Source of the DNA: Xiheimicrobium sp052034585
Lineage (GTDB): Bacteria; Myxococcota; Myxococcia; Myxococcales; Myxococcaceae
DNA length: 64,000 nucleotides
Direction: 5' to 3'
Assembly (NCBI GenBank): GCA_052034585.1
Contig: JBPOIJ010000010.1
Location: forward strand, 1 to 64,000
Below are positions 17,056-26,428 of the stretch, piece after piece. Under the pieces are notes generated by a model, which made no database searches, was not told where the DNA came from, and was given only the letters and a program-made list of their open reading frames with translations. Position 1 is the stretch's first letter; each line of letters starts with the position of its first letter. The translations under genes and the position numbers were made by a program.

Positions 17056-19620
17056 ATGGCGAGCGCGGATTGCATCGATCCTGACACGGCGGCGAACTTC
17101 GCGGCGCACGCCTTGGACGACGTCGCGCGGGCGCGGGTGGAGGCGCACATCGACGGCTGCTCCTCCTGCCGAGAGCTGGTGTCGATGCTCGCCAAGGCCT
17201 CGATGTCGATCGACGGCCAGACGACTTCGGAGGCGATGAACCCGTGGGACGAGGTGCTCCCGCGCGGCGCGAAGGTGGGCCCGTACGAGGTGCAGCACCC
17301 GCTCAGCGCTGGCGGCATGGGCGTGGTGTACGTCGCCTACGATGCGCGGCTCGATCGCCAGGTCGCGCTCAAGGGCGTTCGCGCCGGCCGCTCGGACGCG
17401 CCGCGGCTCCTCGAGGAAGCGAAGGTGATGGCGCAGCTCGCGCACCCGAACGTCGTGCAGGTCTTCGACGTGGTGCAGGCGGGTGGGCTCGACTTCATCG
17501 CGATGGAGCTCGTCATCGGCCGCTCGCTGCGCCAGTGGCTCCAGGGCGGGGCGAAGGGCTGGAAGGAGATCGTCGATCTCTTCCTCGAGGCCGGCGCGGG
17601 GCTGTTCGCGGCCCATCACGCGGGCATCGTGCACGGCGACGTGAAGCCGGCGAACGTCTTGGTGGGTGACGACGGGCGGGTGCGGGTGACGGACTTCGGC
17701 CTGGCGCGCTGGCGGACCGATGGAGCGAGCGGCGCGGGCACTCCGGCCTACTTCGCGCCCGAGCAGCGGAGCGGTGCACCAGCGACCACCGCGTCGGATC
17801 AGTGGGCGTTCTGCGCCAGCCTGCACGAGGCGCTCTTCGACGCCCTGCCCGGCAAGCCCCCGGTGACGAACCGGCGAATTCCGAGCGCGCTCCAGCGGGT
17901 GCTGCGTCGGGGCCTCTCGGAGTCGGCGAGCGACCGCTTCTCCTCGATGGAGACGGTGGTGAAGGAGCTGCGCCGCGTGCGCCAACGCGACGTGCGGTGG
18001 GTGGTGGCCGCGGTGGCGGTGACGTTGGTGGTCGGCACGGCCTCGTTCGCGCTCGGCGGGCGGCGCACCGAGCTGGCCAGGTGCGAAGAAGCGGCGGCCG
18101 CAGTCGCGCCGGTGTGGACGACCGAGACCCAGGGGCAGGTGCACGAGGCCTTCACTCGAACGGGCCTCTCCTATGCCGAGGACACCTGGGCGCGCGTGAA
18201 CGAAGGCCTCTCGAAGTGGCAGCGCGCGTTCGACACCCAGAAGCTCTCCGCGTGCAGCGCCGCCACCTCGGCTCCGGTGAGCGAGCGACAGCTGACCTGC
18301 CTGACGGACGCGGCGAGAGAAGCGCGAGCGCTCCTGGTGCGCCTGTTCGACGCCGACGCGGCGATGGTGCTGCGAGCGGTGAGCGCGACCCAGGGCATTC
18401 CCTCGCCGCAGGAGTGCACTGGGGTGATCGACACCGCGTCCGTCGCGCCCACGTCGCAGGGAATCGAGACGGTGCGTCAGACGATCGCCGCCGCGCGGGC
18501 GACGGCCTTCGCAGGGAAGTACGCCGAGGCGCTCGCGCTCGCCAAGCAGGCCGACGAGGCCGCGCGCGCCTTGAAGGAGCCGCACCTGATGGCGTCGGCG
18601 AGAACGCTCCTCGGCGGTCACCTCTTCATCTCGGGTGAGCTCGACGCGGCGGCGGCGCGACTCTCCGAGGCCATCGCGCTCGCCGAAGCCGCTCATGAAG
18701 ATCGCGCGCGCGCCTTCGCGTGGACCGAGCTCGTCGGCGTCGAATACACCCGCGGGCGTCACCAGCAGGTCGCGCTCCTGGCGCCCATCGCCCTCGGCGC
18801 GGTCGAGCGGATCCACGACGAGCGGCTCGCCACCGAGCTGCAGCTCACCATTGGCAGCAGCCTGAGTGATCAAGGCAAGGCGAAGGAAGCGATCGCGGTG
18901 TTGCGGGAAGCGGTCGATCGGCGCGTCGCCGCCTTCGGCGCGGAAGATCGGAGAACGGCCTCGGCGCTCTCGACCCTCGCCAACGCGCAAGCGATGTCGG
19001 GCGATCTCGACGCGGCGAAGGAGGCGCACGCGCGAGCCCTCGCTGCGGCGCGCGTCGGGTTTGGACCGGCCCACCCAGAGACCGCAATCATTCAACAAAA
19101 TCTCGGTGATGATTTCTTGTATGGTTTGCACCTGGAGGACGCCGAGCGGGAGCTCACCTCGAGCATCGCGACCCTGAGTCAGGCGAAGGGCCCGGAGGCG
19201 ATCGAGGTGGTGACCGGGAGGACCGATCTCGGCTTCGCGCATCTGTTGTTGGGCCGAGTGGAAGAAGCCCAGAAGGACTTCGAGGTCGCCTGCGCGGCGT
19301 TCGAGAAGGCGCACCCGAAGCACCCGAACCGGGCGATGGCGCTGGTGGGGCGGAGTGACGTGGGAGAACGCCGTGGCAAGGCGCCCGATGTCGCGAGCCT
19401 CGAGTTGGCCAAGACCTTCGGTGGCGATCTGCCTCCCTTCGACAACGGACGCGTCCTCTGGGCGCTCGGCCGCGCCAAGAAAGACGTGAAGCTCGTGATG
19501 GAAGCGAAGGCTGGGCTGGAGTCGGTCTCATTGCCGCTCATCGACCAGGTTCGAAAAGAAGCTGAGGCTTGGCTCGCCGAGCACGGTGTCGCCAAAGGTC
19601 GTCCAGCCGCCTCACCGTGA
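17056..19620 (+). CDS. Zinc-finger/Ser-Thr protein kinase/TPR transmembrane protein
   Basis: 854 residues from the ATG at 17056. An N-terminal zf-HC2/anti-sigma-like zinc finger has H-x3-C-x2-C in AHIDGCSSC. A Hanks kinase follows: glycine loop SAGGMGVVY, Lys near 106 (VALKGV), catalytic HGDVKPAN near 193 (HGD replaces the usual HRD), DFGLAR near 212, and APEQ. A membrane helix spans about 314-334, then a long TPR-like region (about 480-840), predicted periplasmic. Divergent from a gmx1-type sigma factor. The zinc finger suggests direct control of that sigma factor, an inference from layout. Confidence 0.87.
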   Translation: MASADCIDPDTAANFAAHALDDVARARVEAHIDGCSSCRELVSMLAKASMSIDGQTTSEAMNPWDEVLPRGAKVGPYEVQHPLSAGGMGVVYVAYDARLDRQVALKGVRAGRSDAPRLLEEAKVMAQLAHPNVVQVFDVVQAGGLDFIAMELVIGRSLRQWLQGGAKGWKEIVDLFLEAGAGLFAAHHAGIVHGDVKPANVLVGDDGRVRVTDFGLARWRTDGASGAGTPAYFAPEQRSGAPATTASDQWAFCASLHEALFDALPGKPPVTNRRIPSALQRVLRRGLSESASDRFSSMETVVKELRRVRQRDVRWVVAAVAVTLVVGTASFALGGRRTELARCEEAAAAVAPVWTTETQGQVHEAFTRTGLSYAEDTWARVNEGLSKWQRAFDTQKLSACSAATSAPVSERQLTCLTDAAREARALLVRLFDADAAMVLRAVSATQGIPSPQECTGVIDTASVAPTSQGIETVRQTIAAARATAFAGKYAEALALAKQADEAARALKEPHLMASARTLLGGHLFISGELDAAAARLSEAIALAEAAHEDRARAFAWTELVGVEYTRGRHQQVALLAPIALGAVERIHDERLATELQLTIGSSLSDQGKAKEAIAVLREAVDRRVAAFGAEDRRTASALSTLANAQAMSGDLDAAKEAHARALAAARVGFGPAHPETAIIQQNLGDDFLYGLHLEDAERELTSSIATLSQAKGPEAIEVVTGRTDLGFAHLLLGRVEEAQKDFEVACAAFEKAHPKHPNRAMALVGRSDVGERRGKAPDVASLELAKTFGGDLPPFDNGRVLWALGRAKKDVKLVMEAKAGLESVSLPLIDQVRKEAEAWLAEHGVAKGRPAASP

Positions 19621-19676
19621 CGACGCACGAAGGCCGCGCGTAGACTCCCGGAGGTTTGCGCTGGGAAAGGGGCACC

Positions 19677-22379
19677 ATGGCTCGAGTCACCGGTGGCTGG
19701 CTCGTCGTTGGGGTTGCGTTCTCCGTCGCCTGTTCACCACCACCGAGTGAAGTCGATGCCGGGAGCGGGGGTGGTGTCGTCGGCGGAGGTGTCGCGAGCA
19801 CGGGCGGTGGCAACACCGGCGGCGGTGCGGCAGGTGGAAGCGTGGGTGGCGGAGACTCGGGTGGAACGGCGGGCGGGGCGAGCGGCGGAGTCTCAGGCGG
19901 GCTCGCCGGCGGCGCTGCGGGTGGGACGGCTGGTGGCGCATCGGGCGGAACCTCGGGTGGGACGGCTGGTGGCGTATCGGGTGGATCGTCGGGCGGATCA
20001 TCGGGCGGATCGTCGGGTGGATCGTCGGGCGGATCATCGGGAGGAACGTCTGGCGGATCATCGGGTGGATCGGCCGGTGGATCATCGGGAGGAACGTCGG
20101 GTGGATCGTCGGGCGGAACGTCAGGCGGCGCGTCTGGTGGAACGTCGGGAGGAACGTCCGGTGGATCGTCGGGCGGAACGTCAGGCGGCACGTCTGGTGG
20201 ATCATCGGGCGGAGCCTCCGGCGGAGTCGCGGGCGGACAAGCGGGAGGTACCGTGCTCCCGCCGACCATCAGCAGCTTCAGCGCCGCCGCGAGCACCATC
20301 ACCGCGGGCAGCACCACGACGCTCACCGGCGTCTTCGCGAACGGAACGGGCTCGGTCGACCAGGGCGTCGGCACGGTCGTCACTGGGACGCCAGTCACGA
20401 TCGCTCCCACGACCACGACGCTCTACACGCTGACCGTCACCAACGCGCTCCTCCAGAACGTCACGCGCACTGCGAACGTGACCGTCGTCGCGGCTCCAGC
20501 GATCGCATCGTTCACCTCGAGCAGCACGTTGATCGCGGCGGGCGCGAGCATCACTTTGACGGGTTCGTTCAGCGGAGGCACCGGCCTCATCACCAACGAC
20601 GTCGACTCGAGCGCGCGCTCGGTGAGCTCGGGCGTCGGTGCGACCTTCACGCCAGCCCGCACGACGACCTACACGCTCACCATCACCAACGCCGCCGGCA
20701 CCTCGACCACCGCGACCGTGACGGTGACGGTCGTCTCCGTGACCGTCGCACCATTCCGAACGGTGGTGGCCACGAATGGAACGGTGAACTTCACCGCGAC
20801 GGTGGCAGGCGCGGCGCCGATGGTGTCGTGGGCCGCCGACGGAGGAACCATCACCGGCGCAGGGCTGTTCACGGCCCCGGCAGTTCCTGGAGCGATCGGC
20901 GTCTCGGCGACCAGCGTCAGCCTCCCAGCCGCACGCGGAGACGCCATCGTCTCGGTCCTCGGGAGCGGCTTGTTCGGCACCGCGATCCTCCACTTCGTGA
21001 ACGCGGGCGCGCAGACCGACCTGCCGATGAACCTCGCGAGCAACCCGGTCGCCGCCTACGTGCCAGCTGGCGACGGCGGCTTCACTCGCTTCCCCGGTGT
21101 GGGCGGCAGCGATGGAACGTTCGGCATCGCGGGAGTTCCACCAGGCCCGGCCTTCGTCACCATCGACGGCATCACCCACGTCTGGGTCGACGGTGGCACG
21201 CTCGACTTCGGTGCCTGGCGCCTCGGCCGCGCGAACGTTCAAGCCCCCGACGCCGGCACGAGGCTGCAGCTCGCCCTCACCAACATGGACCCGTGGTACC
21301 CGGGCGGAAACGGCAGCGACGACGTGCAGCTGTACTGTGAAGGCGCGGGCCTGACGACGGCGTACTTCCTCGGCGCAGGGCTCACTCCGGCGACGGGCGC
21401 GACCTCGCTCACCAACACCCTCGACTGGACGACGCTCACCCGCTCCTCCTGGCGCTCGGGCGGCCTCATCGAGAGCTCGCGCGGTGACGTCCTCTTCGTC
21501 AATCACTACCGGGCGGCGAACGGATCGATCAACGCCTGGTGGACGAAGTCGCTGCTCGAGACCGTCTCGACGAACACCCTGCAGATGCAGCACGGCGCGA
21601 CCGCGATGCTCGCCGGGCCGTTCGCCCAGGCGCCGGTGCAGTCCGCGTCCTTCACGATGCCGCTCGGCCAATACAACGCCTTCATCCCTTCGGTCGGGCC
21701 CACGCCGGCCTTCTCGAGCAACAGCGACTTCGACGTTCGCACCTTGCCGACGTTGACCCACGGCGCCTTCGCCGACGGAGCCCTGCTGACGACGATGTCT
21801 CTCATTGCGCCGTCGTCTCCGAGCACGACCGCAGGCGTCGGCGGCTCGTATCGAAACCCGTTCCCGTCGTCGTGGGGCACGCTCGTTCGCGCGACCTCTC
21901 TGCGCACCTTCGCGCTGCGCCAACCCACGCCCGGCACGGCGACGCAGTACGGGTATGGCGGCATTCAACACCTCGACACGCTGGCGAGCGCGCAGGCGAA
22001 TGGCGTCGCGCCAGTGCTGCAACCGGTGACGGCTCCCACCATCAACGGAACGAGCTGGACCCAGGCGACCCTCACTGGCGTCGGACTCACGCCGCGCTTT
22101 TCCTGGAATGCCCCCGCCGTCGGTGTGCCGACGAGCTATCGAGTCGACGTGGTGTGGCACGACTGGGTGGGCGGCCAGCCAGTGCTGGTGGCCTCGATGC
22201 GAGTGCCTTCGACGGTGACGTCCTTCCGGCTGCCGTCAGGGATCCTCCAGACCGGCCGCAACTACTCCGCGGTCCTCGTCGCCGAGCGCATGCCGCAATC
22301 GAACTTCGACCTCCGCCCGTTCGACACCAGCTTCCCGAACGATTGGTCGCGCGTGCAATCGGGCCTGCTCACGCCCTGA
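19677..22379 (+). CDS. Ig-like lipoprotein with long Gly-Gly-Ser repeat linker
   Basis: 900 residues from the ATG at 19677, preceded by an AAAGGGG ribosome site. The lipobox is FSVACS. Residues about 28-192 are almost entirely GGxSGGxS/T repeats, then come three Ig/BIG-like beta domains (about 200-440) rich in Thr and Val, and a C-terminal region of about 450 residues without a known family. It is probably a surface protein whose domains stand off the membrane on a flexible stalk. Its stop and that of the convergent gene lie inside a 14-bp palindrome. Confidence 0.75.
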   Translation: MARVTGGWLVVGVAFSVACSPPPSEVDAGSGGGVVGGGVASTGGGNTGGGAAGGSVGGGDSGGTAGGASGGVSGGLAGGAAGGTAGGASGGTSGGTAGGVSGGSSGGSSGGSSGGSSGGSSGGTSGGSSGGSAGGSSGGTSGGSSGGTSGGASGGTSGGTSGGSSGGTSGGTSGGSSGGASGGVAGGQAGGTVLPPTISSFSAAASTITAGSTTTLTGVFANGTGSVDQGVGTVVTGTPVTIAPTTTTLYTLTVTNALLQNVTRTANVTVVAAPAIASFTSSSTLIAAGASITLTGSFSGGTGLITNDVDSSARSVSSGVGATFTPARTTTYTLTITNAAGTSTTATVTVTVVSVTVAPFRTVVATNGTVNFTATVAGAAPMVSWAADGGTITGAGLFTAPAVPGAIGVSATSVSLPAARGDAIVSVLGSGLFGTAILHFVNAGAQTDLPMNLASNPVAAYVPAGDGGFTRFPGVGGSDGTFGIAGVPPGPAFVTIDGITHVWVDGGTLDFGAWRLGRANVQAPDAGTRLQLALTNMDPWYPGGNGSDDVQLYCEGAGLTTAYFLGAGLTPATGATSLTNTLDWTTLTRSSWRSGGLIESSRGDVLFVNHYRAANGSINAWWTKSLLETVSTNTLQMQHGATAMLAGPFAQAPVQSASFTMPLGQYNAFIPSVGPTPAFSSNSDFDVRTLPTLTHGAFADGALLTTMSLIAPSSPSTTAGVGGSYRNPFPSSWGTLVRATSLRTFALRQPTPGTATQYGYGGIQHLDTLASAQANGVAPVLQPVTAPTINGTSWTQATLTGVGLTPRFSWNAPAVGVPTSYRVDVVWHDWVGGQPVLVASMRVPSTVTSFRLPSGILQTGRNYSAVLVAERMPQSNFDLRPFDTSFPNDWSRVQSGLLTP
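19761..20250 (+). repeat. Tandem repeat encoding GGxSGG linker
   Basis: About 490 bp of short imperfect units (tcgggcggatca and variants), in register with the reading frame and coding Gly-Gly-Ser/Thr/Ala. Units alternate cgg/ggt and tca/acg, so it is a degenerate minisatellite. Copy number could change by slippage without breaking the frame. Confidence 0.85.
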
Positions 22380-22381
22380 GC

Positions 22382-23764
22382 TCAGGGACAGGCGGCGCTG
22401 CGCTCGGCGAGGCCCCAGGTGATGAAGAAGATGGGGTGACTCGGCGCGAAGGTGCCGGTCGCCAACTTCTGCCAATGAATGCCATCGATGCTGCGGAAGA
22501 ATTCTTGTGAGGAATAGCCAGACCAGACATTGCCGACCGCGACGAGCGTGCCGGAGGGCGAGCGGGCGACCGGGCCGAGGCGCGTGGCGGGCACCGACGC
22601 CGTCGACGCCCAGGTGATACCGTCGGTGCTGCTCCAACGCTTGGTGGACGACCAGAACCAGAACTCCGAGCCGGTCCAGAGGCCGCTCGAGTAGATGTCG
22701 TCGGCGATGGCGTGCTTCGTCCAGGTGTTGCCGCCGTCGCTCGAGCGGCAGACGACGCGGTCGGAGCCCATCATCACGATGACGCCGTTGCCTCCGACGA
22801 TGTCTCCGTAGGCGCCGACGCCGTCACCACAGCCATCGGGGAGCGTCTGCGGGCGCCACCAGGTGCGGCCCTGGTTCGAGCTGATGAGCACGTCGCGATC
22901 GGTGTTGCCGCTGGCGATCGCGACGAAGCGGCCGTCGCTGCCGAAGGGCGCGTAGGCGAAGCGGCGCACGCTCCAGATGACGGGCTCGTTCGGGCCGGAG
23001 AAGTTCGCCGGGCCTCCCGCGTCCCAGCCGATGCCGTCGCGAGAGACCTTCGGTTCGCGATCGCCGGTGACGAAGACACCATTGCCGAAGGCGATGCCTC
23101 CGAAGCCGGCCTGCCCTTCCATCGAGCGCGTCCAGTCGACGCCGTTCTTCGAGCGCCGCACCGAGCCGGGGTAACCCCAGCCCCAGGTGCCGACGAAGTG
23201 GGTGCCGTCGAAGGCGAGGCCCTTGCTGAAGCCGGGAGAGTGGCCGCAGTCGCAGGGCGTGTGCGTCGAGCAGGTGCCGTCGTACCAGCGCGCCTGACAG
23301 GACCTGCCCGCGGTGTCGCATTGAATGGGCGTGGTCTGCCCGCAGATGAGCGCGTCGCCTTCCTTGTCCCAGGAGCGATCGGCGACCCAGGTGCGGCCGT
23401 CGTCACAGGAGATGGTGGTGCGGCCAACCATGCCTTGGGCGACGAAGATGGGAATGCGATCGCCCGCGTCGGGAACGGTGACGACTCCGGCGTCGGTGGC
23501 CGTGCCCGAATCGAGCCCCGCGTCGAATCGGCCTGCGTCGACGGTTCCCGAATCGGAGACACCTGCGTCGATGACCGCGGCGTCGGGTTCGTCGGCGCCC
23601 GCGTCGAGCTCGGTGCTCGCGTCCAAAATCGCCATCGCGGAACCGCCGCCTTGCGCGGTGCCAGCGTCTGCCGGGACGAGCGAAGGAACGTCCTCGACGA
23701 GGCCCATGCAGCTGGTGAGCGCGAGGAGCAGGACGACGCGGAGGGGCGCGGGGGCGGAAGCCAT
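22382..23764 (-). CDS. Lipoprotein with BNR/Asp-box beta-propeller
   Basis: 460 residues, signal peptide with lipobox (LLLALTSC), then a long linker rich in Asp-Ala-Gly (about 30-100). The rest carries repeated sialidase-type Asp-box motifs such as SCDDGRTWVA, SKNGVDWTRS, SSNQGRTWWR, SSDGGNTWTK and SIDGIHWQKL, predicting a beta-propeller. No catalytic Arg triad of a sialidase is evident, so it is more likely a structural or ligand-binding propeller. A Cys-rich insert (CSTHTPCDCG) may be disulfide-bonded. Confidence 0.78.
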   Translation of the reverse strand: MASAPAPLRVVLLLALTSCMGLVEDVPSLVPADAGTAQGGGSAMAILDASTELDAGADEPDAAVIDAGVSDSGTVDAGRFDAGLDSGTATDAGVVTVPDAGDRIPIFVAQGMVGRTTISCDDGRTWVADRSWDKEGDALICGQTTPIQCDTAGRSCQARWYDGTCSTHTPCDCGHSPGFSKGLAFDGTHFVGTWGWGYPGSVRRSKNGVDWTRSMEGQAGFGGIAFGNGVFVTGDREPKVSRDGIGWDAGGPANFSGPNEPVIWSVRRFAYAPFGSDGRFVAIASGNTDRDVLISSNQGRTWWRPQTLPDGCGDGVGAYGDIVGGNGVIVMMGSDRVVCRSSDGGNTWTKHAIADDIYSSGLWTGSEFWFWSSTKRWSSTDGITWASTASVPATRLGPVARSPSGTLVAVGNVWSGYSSQEFFRSIDGIHWQKLATGTFAPSHPIFFITWGLAERSAACP

Positions 23765-23828
23765 CTCCCCTGTTCCCGCCGGCGCCGTCGTCCCTTACAG
23801 GTCCGGAGAAGTCTCTGAAGTCGGCGGG

Positions 23829-24293
23829 TTACGCACGTCGAGCGGCGCGAACCTGGAGCCCGAGGACGACCCCGGTGAGGGCGAGCACGCCCGCGTACAC
23901 CGGGCGGAGCGCGGGATCTTCCGGCGAGCTGGCGAATGGCTGGCTCGTGGGCAACCGGACGAGCGCTTCAGTGACGCCGGGAATGAGGTGAAAGAGCACG
24001 GTGGTTCCGGCGGCGATGGACTCGGGCACCCACGAACTGCGTCGACCGAAGAAGAAGGCCGCGCCGACGGCGAGCAAGGTGAGGACGGCGAGCGCGTGGC
24101 CGGGGCCAGGGCCTCCGTGACGGAAGAGCGCGAGGGCGGTGAGCGCGGTCAGCGCGGTGGTGACGAGTGAGATGCGGCCGATGGGGTGGGTGGAGCCGAG
24201 GCGCCCTTCTCGAATGAACGCGACGACGAGCGTGCCGAGCGCGATGAAGGAGAGGAGCGTGTGGATGAGACCGATGATGGACAGACCGAACAT
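23829..24293 (-). CDS. Four-helix integral membrane protein
   Basis: 154 residues with four predicted transmembrane segments (about 4-26, 43-59, 66-86, 128-147). Conserved-looking polar spots are the RHGGPGPGHA loop and HLIPGVTE in a helix. No named family is recognised with confidence. It is flanked by lipoprotein genes on the same strand with gaps of about 65-75 bp and may be transcribed separately. Confidence 0.6.
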   Translation of the reverse strand: MFGLSIIGLIHTLLSFIALGTLVVAFIREGRLGSTHPIGRISLVTTALTALTALALFRHGGPGPGHALAVLTLLAVGAAFFFGRRSSWVPESIAAGTTVLFHLIPGVTEALVRLPTSQPFASSPEDPALRPVYAGVLALTGVVLGLQVRAARRA

Positions 24294-24368
24294 GTGAACC
24301 TCCGAGCGTGAGCGGACGGTACCGGCGCGCTCGGAGCGTCGAATCGGCCAGATGGCCTATCGGCCCGT

Positions 24369-25544
24369 TCAGGGCCAGTGGGCGAGGCGATCGGCGACTT
24401 CGGCGGACTCGTTGGCGACGCGTGGGCTGATGGAGGGAGTGCGGGCGAGGTACCCGAAGACGCGCTGCGAGCGCAGGGAGAACCCGTCGACCGGGACCTC
24501 GAGGCGATGCCGGGGATTGATGTATCGCTGAGTGGACAGCGCCCCGGTGACGCCGCGCTCCCGTTGAGCGATGCCGCGAGCACGCTCGGCGACGTGGCAG
24601 CTGACGCAGTCGATGGTGACGGGCCGTTCCGAGAGCGGGTTCTCGATGCGCCATGATTCGTCGAGCGCCTGGTCGAGGGCTGACACGCCCGCGTCTCGGA
24701 GCTGATTCGCGGTGACGAGCAACGGAAACGCCGAGGGCGACGGCAGCGGAGAGATGCGCCCGAAGGATGGAGGCGGGAGCGTCTGGATGAACTGCTGTTC
24801 GAGGGTGCCCGGCGGGAGGCGAGGAATCGGACTGGGGGCGAGGCCTCCGTCGGCGACGTCGAAGGCCGAGAACCCCCAGCCGGGGATGCCGAAGGCGAGT
24901 GTCATCACTGCGATACGGGTGAGGTTGCGCGCGCCGCAGTGCTGGCGCACGAGGCTCGAGAGCGCACGGGCGTAGGGACCGTCGAGGCCTTCCTGGGCCA
25001 TGACGGGGTGAACACCGAGGGGCGCGCAGGAGGTCTTGCCGGCCGCGAGGGTCTTGAGGGCACGGAGCTCGCCGACCACCGCGTCGAACTCGGAGTCGGT
25101 GAGTTCGTAGAGGAGATGCACGGTGGCGTCGACGGCGCCGCGCTCGCCGACCGGTTGCGCGACGAGGCGTATCTGTTTGTGACACTGGTTGGCGGCGTCG
25201 AGGAAGCAGGGGTCGACCCGCGCCGCGACGATGGAGGTCCCTTCGGCGAGATCGTTGGGCGTCGAGCCGGTGAGCGGCGGGAGCGCGCGGGCGAAGGCGA
25301 GCGGCAGCAGTTGGGGGTCGACGGAGAGCAGGCCTCCAGCGTCGGGCGCAGGGAGCGGGAAGAGGAAGGAGACGTCATTGAGGCCCCACTGACCGTCGAG
25401 ACAGCCCGCGTCGACGCTCGCGTCGGGCGCCGTGCCCGAGTCGGGGAGGAGCCCTCCGTCGAACAGGAGCCCAGCGTCGGGCGAGGCCACGCCACCGCAG
25501 CCGAGGGAGAGGAGACAGGTGAGGAGGGACGAGCGTCGAAGCAT
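24369..25544 (-). CDS. Lipoprotein with a single CxxCH heme-like motif
   Basis: 391 residues from the ATG at 25544; an upstream TTG at 25562 is less likely. Lipobox LLSLGC, then a Gly/Asp/Ser linker (DAGLLFDGGLLPDSG). The main domain is of unknown family. A CVSCH motif near residue 317 is a possible covalent heme c site, which would make it a surface or periplasmic cytochrome-like protein. A second axial ligand cannot be assigned. Confidence 0.65.
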   Translation of the reverse strand: MLRRSSLLTCLLSLGCGGVASPDAGLLFDGGLLPDSGTAPDASVDAGCLDGQWGLNDVSFLFPLPAPDAGGLLSVDPQLLPLAFARALPPLTGSTPNDLAEGTSIVAARVDPCFLDAANQCHKQIRLVAQPVGERGAVDATVHLLYELTDSEFDAVVGELRALKTLAAGKTSCAPLGVHPVMAQEGLDGPYARALSSLVRQHCGARNLTRIAVMTLAFGIPGWGFSAFDVADGGLAPSPIPRLPPGTLEQQFIQTLPPPSFGRISPLPSPSAFPLLVTANQLRDAGVSALDQALDESWRIENPLSERPVTIDCVSCHVAERARGIAQRERGVTGALSTQRYINPRHRLEVPVDGFSLRSQRVFGYLARTPSISPRVANESAEVADRLAHWP

Positions 25545-25708
25545 GCGGCGGCGGGTGAGCAACCGAGGTGCCGGGGCCGAACGGGCGAGTGTCGTTGAAA
25601 AGAGACACTCCGAAGTGCAGGCGGACCGCGGCCTTCGCGAGCCGGGTGGGGTCTTCGCGCGCCCGCGGCTCTCACATTTTCATCGCCCAGCCGTGAAGAC
25701 TCGTGGAC

Positions 25709-26428
25709 TCAGGGCGCGTCGCCAGGTGGGCGGAGGAGGACGCCCTTCATCGCGGTGACGTCGGTGCCATCTGGAAGGCGCTCGAGCGCGAGGACGAGGC
25801 TCGGAGTGATGGAGTCGGCGAGGCGGCGGCGGGCGTCACGCGTCGAGGGGAGCTGGTGCCAGATGAGGAGCGGAAGCCAGGCAGTGACGAGGGCGACGAC
25901 GATGGTGAGGGAGACGGGTTGGAAGACCCAGTCGTTCGTGGAGAGGAAGAGGAGCGCGATGGGGAGGGTGGCGATGGTCGCGAGGACGGCGACTCCAGTG
26001 AGCCGATCGATGGGGAGGCCGCGGGTGTCGTTCTCGTCGTGATCGATGAGGTACGCGTCGACGCGGTAGTCGCCGGGAGGAATGGTCGCGGTGGTGGAGA
26101 GCTCGGGCGCGGCTTGTTTCTCGTCGACGAGGTACTCGGCGCCGGCGCTGTGGAGCGTGCCGGAGGGAACGCGGAGGAGCTTGCCCTGCTCGTGATGGAA
26201 GGCGCGGGCGACGAGTTCGGGTGGCGGGGGTTCGTCGACGTACGCGCGGAGCTTGAAGGTGCCGTCCGCGCCGGTGTCGAGGAGCACGAGGCGACCGGCT
26301 TCGGCTTCCTTGTCGAGCATGCCGGCGAGGAGCTTGTCCCAGGTGAAGAGACGGAGGCGGGAGACCGAGGCGGGATCGTAGACGGCGCAGAGCGCGGCGT
26401 CGGTACCGGCGATGAGATCGATCGGCAT
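25709..26428 (-). CDS. Hypothetical protein with two transmembrane helices
   Basis: 239 residues from the ATG at 26428. The N-terminal part (about 1-140) reads like a carboxypeptidase-regulatory-type beta domain (VLLDTGADGTFKLRAYVDEP; IPPGDYRVDAYLI). Two hydrophobic helices (about 148-166 and 172-188) follow, then a cytosolic tail. It points away from the duplicated helicase fragment. A broken copy of its 5' end occurs at 27861-27935, showing that this junction was duplicated. Function unknown. Confidence 0.6.
   Translation of the reverse strand: MPIDLIAGTDAALCAVYDPASVSRLRLFTWDKLLAGMLDKEAEAGRLVLLDTGADGTFKLRAYVDEPPPPELVARAFHHEQGKLLRVPSGTLHSAGAEYLVDEKQAAPELSTTATIPPGDYRVDAYLIDHDENDTRGLPIDRLTGVAVLATIATLPIALLFLSTNDWVFQPVSLTIVVALVTAWLPLLIWHQLPSTRDARRRLADSITPSLVLALERLPDGTDVTAMKGVLLRPPGDAP

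Noticed and set aside
19761..20250. CRISPR-like array
   Set aside because: Units are short, contiguous and in frame with a protein; there are no unique spacers.
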